Source of the DNA: Candidatus Solincola jinzensis
Lineage (GTDB): Bacteria > Actinomycetota > Geothermincolia > Geothermincolales > RBG-13-55-18
DNA length: 15,939 nucleotides
Reading direction: 5' to 3'
Assembly: GCA_015711875.1 (NCBI GenBank)
Contig: JACVJG010000010.1
Location: forward strand, 1-15,939
Shown here: in pieces, positions 14,602 to 15,939 of the stretch
Layout of the letters: every line of letters begins with the position of its first letter
Numbering within the stretch: the stretch's first letter is position 1
The notes under the pieces: model-generated
The model's input: only the letters and a program-made list of their open reading frames with translations
Databases searched by the model: none
What the model was told of the DNA's origin: nothing
Program-made: the position numbers and the translations under genes

Positions 14602-15660
14602 TCAGCGCACGAGATTGGCGTAGCCCGGCATCCCCTGCTTCATGATCCTGTGGACGAGCCTGAGGCGGTCGAACCTCATGAAGGCCAGGCGGAAACCCAG
14701 CACCGTCAGGGGAGTGGGCTGCATTTCCATGATGCGGGCCAGGGTGTAAGCGGTGGCGAAAACCCGCGTACAGCGCTTGAACTCCCGCCACGCCCGTTCC
14801 CTGTCCTCCAGGGCCATGGCCGCGATCCTCCCCGAAACCAGCGCTCCGTGCAGGCCGAAGAAAGCCACCGGGTCCATGGCCCCGGCGAGGGTGCCGGCAA
14901 GGATCTTGCTGCCCACGAAGATCCTGGGGGTGTTGATGCTGGCCGCCGGAACGGGGAAGGTGAAGGAGTTCCACCGCGGTATCTCGAACCCGGAGAACTT
15001 CGCTACTTGCTCCGCGAAACGGTCTCGCCCGGAGAGGGATATGGGCTTTCTGCGGTTGAAGAGGTGGGCATAGAGGATGCCCCGGAAGGCCGAGGTGTAG
15101 CCGTAGTCGCTGGTGTAGGTGTCATGGTACATGTGCACGAAGTTGAGGTCGGGGTCGCAGGTCCCCTTGTAGGTGAAATGATGGGAGGTCAGGTAGGGAA
15201 CCCCGAAGGAGTCGAAGCCCTCGAAGTGCAGGCCTGTGGCGGCGATGGTGTTGGGTGGGAGCTGGGCGAAGTCCTCCTGCGAGATGACCGGTGTGGAGAA
15301 GCGGAACTCCACCCCCGCCTCCAGGGCAAGGCGGTAGAGATGGGAATCCAGGCTGCTTTCCCTGGGACCACGCTCAAAGAAATAGGAACTGATGAGCGAG
15401 GGATCGATCCGCATGGCCTTCCCCCCCGCGATCTCCACCATCTCGCGTATCGGCTCGATGCCAGGCCGGATGTCGAATCCCACATAGGCGCAGATGCCGT
15501 CGACGTCCAGGGGACTCCCCTGTCCGGAAGGATGGTAGAGGGGTGACCCTCCGATGCGCTCCTCCCGCTCCAGGACCACCACATCGTGACCCCGCCGCGC
15601 CAGGTTGATGGCGGCGGTCAGCCCCGCGAGGCCGGCACCGACGATGGTAACCTCTGACAT
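14602..15660 (-). CDS. FAD-dependent oxidoreductase (NAD(P)-binding Rossmann type, geranylgeranyl reductase-like size)
   Basis: The 352-residue product opens with the FAD-binding motif VTIVGAGLAGLTAAINLARRG (G8, G10, G13), ending in E31 of VVVLERE, followed by ERIGGSPLYHPSG. A second FAD contact region is likely at SKILAGTLAGAMDPVAFFGLHGALVSGRIAAMAL (about 255-290), which resembles the GD-type motif of flavoprotein monooxygenases and reductases with its Asp replaced in the GAMDP context. The length and layout fit the geranylgeranyl-reductase/halogenase-like group, but the family is broad and no reaction can be assigned. ATG 15660 follows GGGAGGGAG, so the start is good. It is the first complete gene of the minus-strand unit and lies upstream of the phytoene-desaturase-like gene. 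Confidence 0.88.
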   Translation of the reverse strand: MSEVTIVGAGLAGLTAAINLARRGHDVVVLEREERIGGSPLYHPSGQGSPLDVDGICAYVGFDIRPGIEPIREMVEIAGGKAMRIDPSLISSYFFERGPRESSLDSHLYRLALEAGVEFRFSTPVISQEDFAQLPPNTIAATGLHFEGFDSFGVPYLTSHHFTYKGTCDPDLNFVHMYHDTYTSDYGYTSAFRGILYAHLFNRRKPISLSGRDRFAEQVAKFSGFEIPRWNSFTFPVPAASINTPRIFVGSKILAGTLAGAMDPVAFFGLHGALVSGRIAAMALEDRERAWREFKRCTRVFATAYTLARIMEMQPTPLTVLGFRLAFMRFDRLRLVHRIMKQGMPGYANLVR

Positions 15661-15768
15661 CTCTTCTCCCTCCCGTCAAGAATCGTCAAACCCCGCCTGG
15701 ACAATGGCGTTGCAAGTCTTCCTGTCCGCTCGCCGCTCCTCTCGCCATGGAAAAAGGCATGTGGTTTC

Positions 15769-15780
15769 GGCATATATGCC
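15769..15780. promoter_or_regulatory. 12-bp palindrome upstream of the FAD oxidoreductase unit
   Basis: GGCATATATGCC is a perfect palindrome about 110 bp upstream of the ATG at 15660. It is flanked by GGCATGTG and ATGTGTGCC, which echo the half-site. It may be an operator. I could not place a clear -35/-10 pair in this 15661-15807 gap. Confidence 0.35.
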
Positions 15781-15807
15781 TGATATGTGTGCCGTGTCCC
15801 ATCGCGT

Positions 15808-15939
15808 TTACCGCCAGGATAGCGCCTGGGGATCGCAGTGATCCTCCCTCGCCTCATGGGCGGGCTTCTCCCGGCGCCGGCACAGGGAGATCGCCGTTCC
15901 CTGCCCCGGCTCCGCCGCCTCCCAACGTCGTGCTACAGA
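15808..15939 (-). CDS. Possible C-terminal end of a gene running in from the right edge
   Basis: A minus-strand frame is open from the window edge for 43 residues and ends in TAA at 15810-15808. The stretch EPGQGTAISLCRRREKP looks protein-like, but nothing identifies a family. With only 44 codons in GC-rich DNA, an open frame could be chance. If real, it would be upstream of the FAD oxidoreductase on the same strand, with about 147 bp between them. Confidence 0.25.
   Translation of the reverse strand, partial: SVARRWEAAEPGQGTAISLCRRREKPAHEAREDHCDPQALSWR

Noticed and set aside
12896..14623. Plus-strand frame of 575 residues
   Set aside because: It is the antisense of the phytoene-desaturase-like gene, with low-complexity His/Gly/Val composition and no domain.
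15618..15857. Minus-strand frame of 79 residues upstream of the FAD oxidoreductase
   Set aside because: It overlaps that gene's start in another frame, and its composition shows no domain.

Overview
The window is GC-rich, uses GTG and TTG starts alongside ATG, has at least one gene that looks leaderless, and carries a tungsten/molybdenum aldehyde oxidoreductase typical of anaerobes. The gene string Nif3 - zinc ribbon - RNase HI - histidine phosphatase matches a neighbourhood known from Actinobacteria (Mycobacterium Rv2230c-Rv2229c-Rv2228c). I infer an uncultured, probably anaerobic, deep-branching actinobacterial lineage. The phylum call rests on context, not on a marker gene.

Left part (1-3133, minus strand): a two-component signalling pair. 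A soluble GAF/PAS histidine kinase overlaps a response regulator whose output is an HD-GYP cyclic-di-GMP phosphodiesterase domain. The regulator runs off the left edge.

Middle-left (3265-8399, plus strand): a good sigma70-type promoter drives nif3, a coiled-coil zinc-ribbon gene, RNase HI and a YdjM-like membrane hydrolase. After about 450 gene-free bases come a histidine phosphatase with a near-leaderless promoter and a HAD phosphatase. In mycobacteria and streptomycetes the RNase HI and phosphatase are fused; here they are separate and interrupted. A tail repeat of about 72 bp lies between the zinc-ribbon and RNase HI genes.

Middle (8400-8887): no confident gene, but the most structured noncoding stretch in the window. 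Six units of exactly 21 bp are followed by two large inverted repeats. A well-spaced ribosome-binding site and start codon for a small minus-strand ORF sit inside the loop of the second.

Middle-right (8888-12060, plus): a compact group of SCP2-type lipid-carrier protein, SAM methyltransferase and aldehyde:ferredoxin oxidoreductase family enzyme.

Right (12061-15939): about 710 bases of convergent intergenic DNA hold a strong hairpin, a 16-bp tandem duplication and a protein-like ORF without a start. Then, on the minus strand, come a phytoene-desaturase-like FAD enzyme, a possible small gene, and a second FAD oxidoreductase upstream. A short reading frame open to the right edge may be the tail of another gene. 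The lipid carrier, methyltransferase, aldehyde oxidoreductase and FAD enzymes together suggest lipid or isoprenoid redox metabolism, but no substrate can be named. I found no CRISPR array, rRNA, tRNA or intact transposase.
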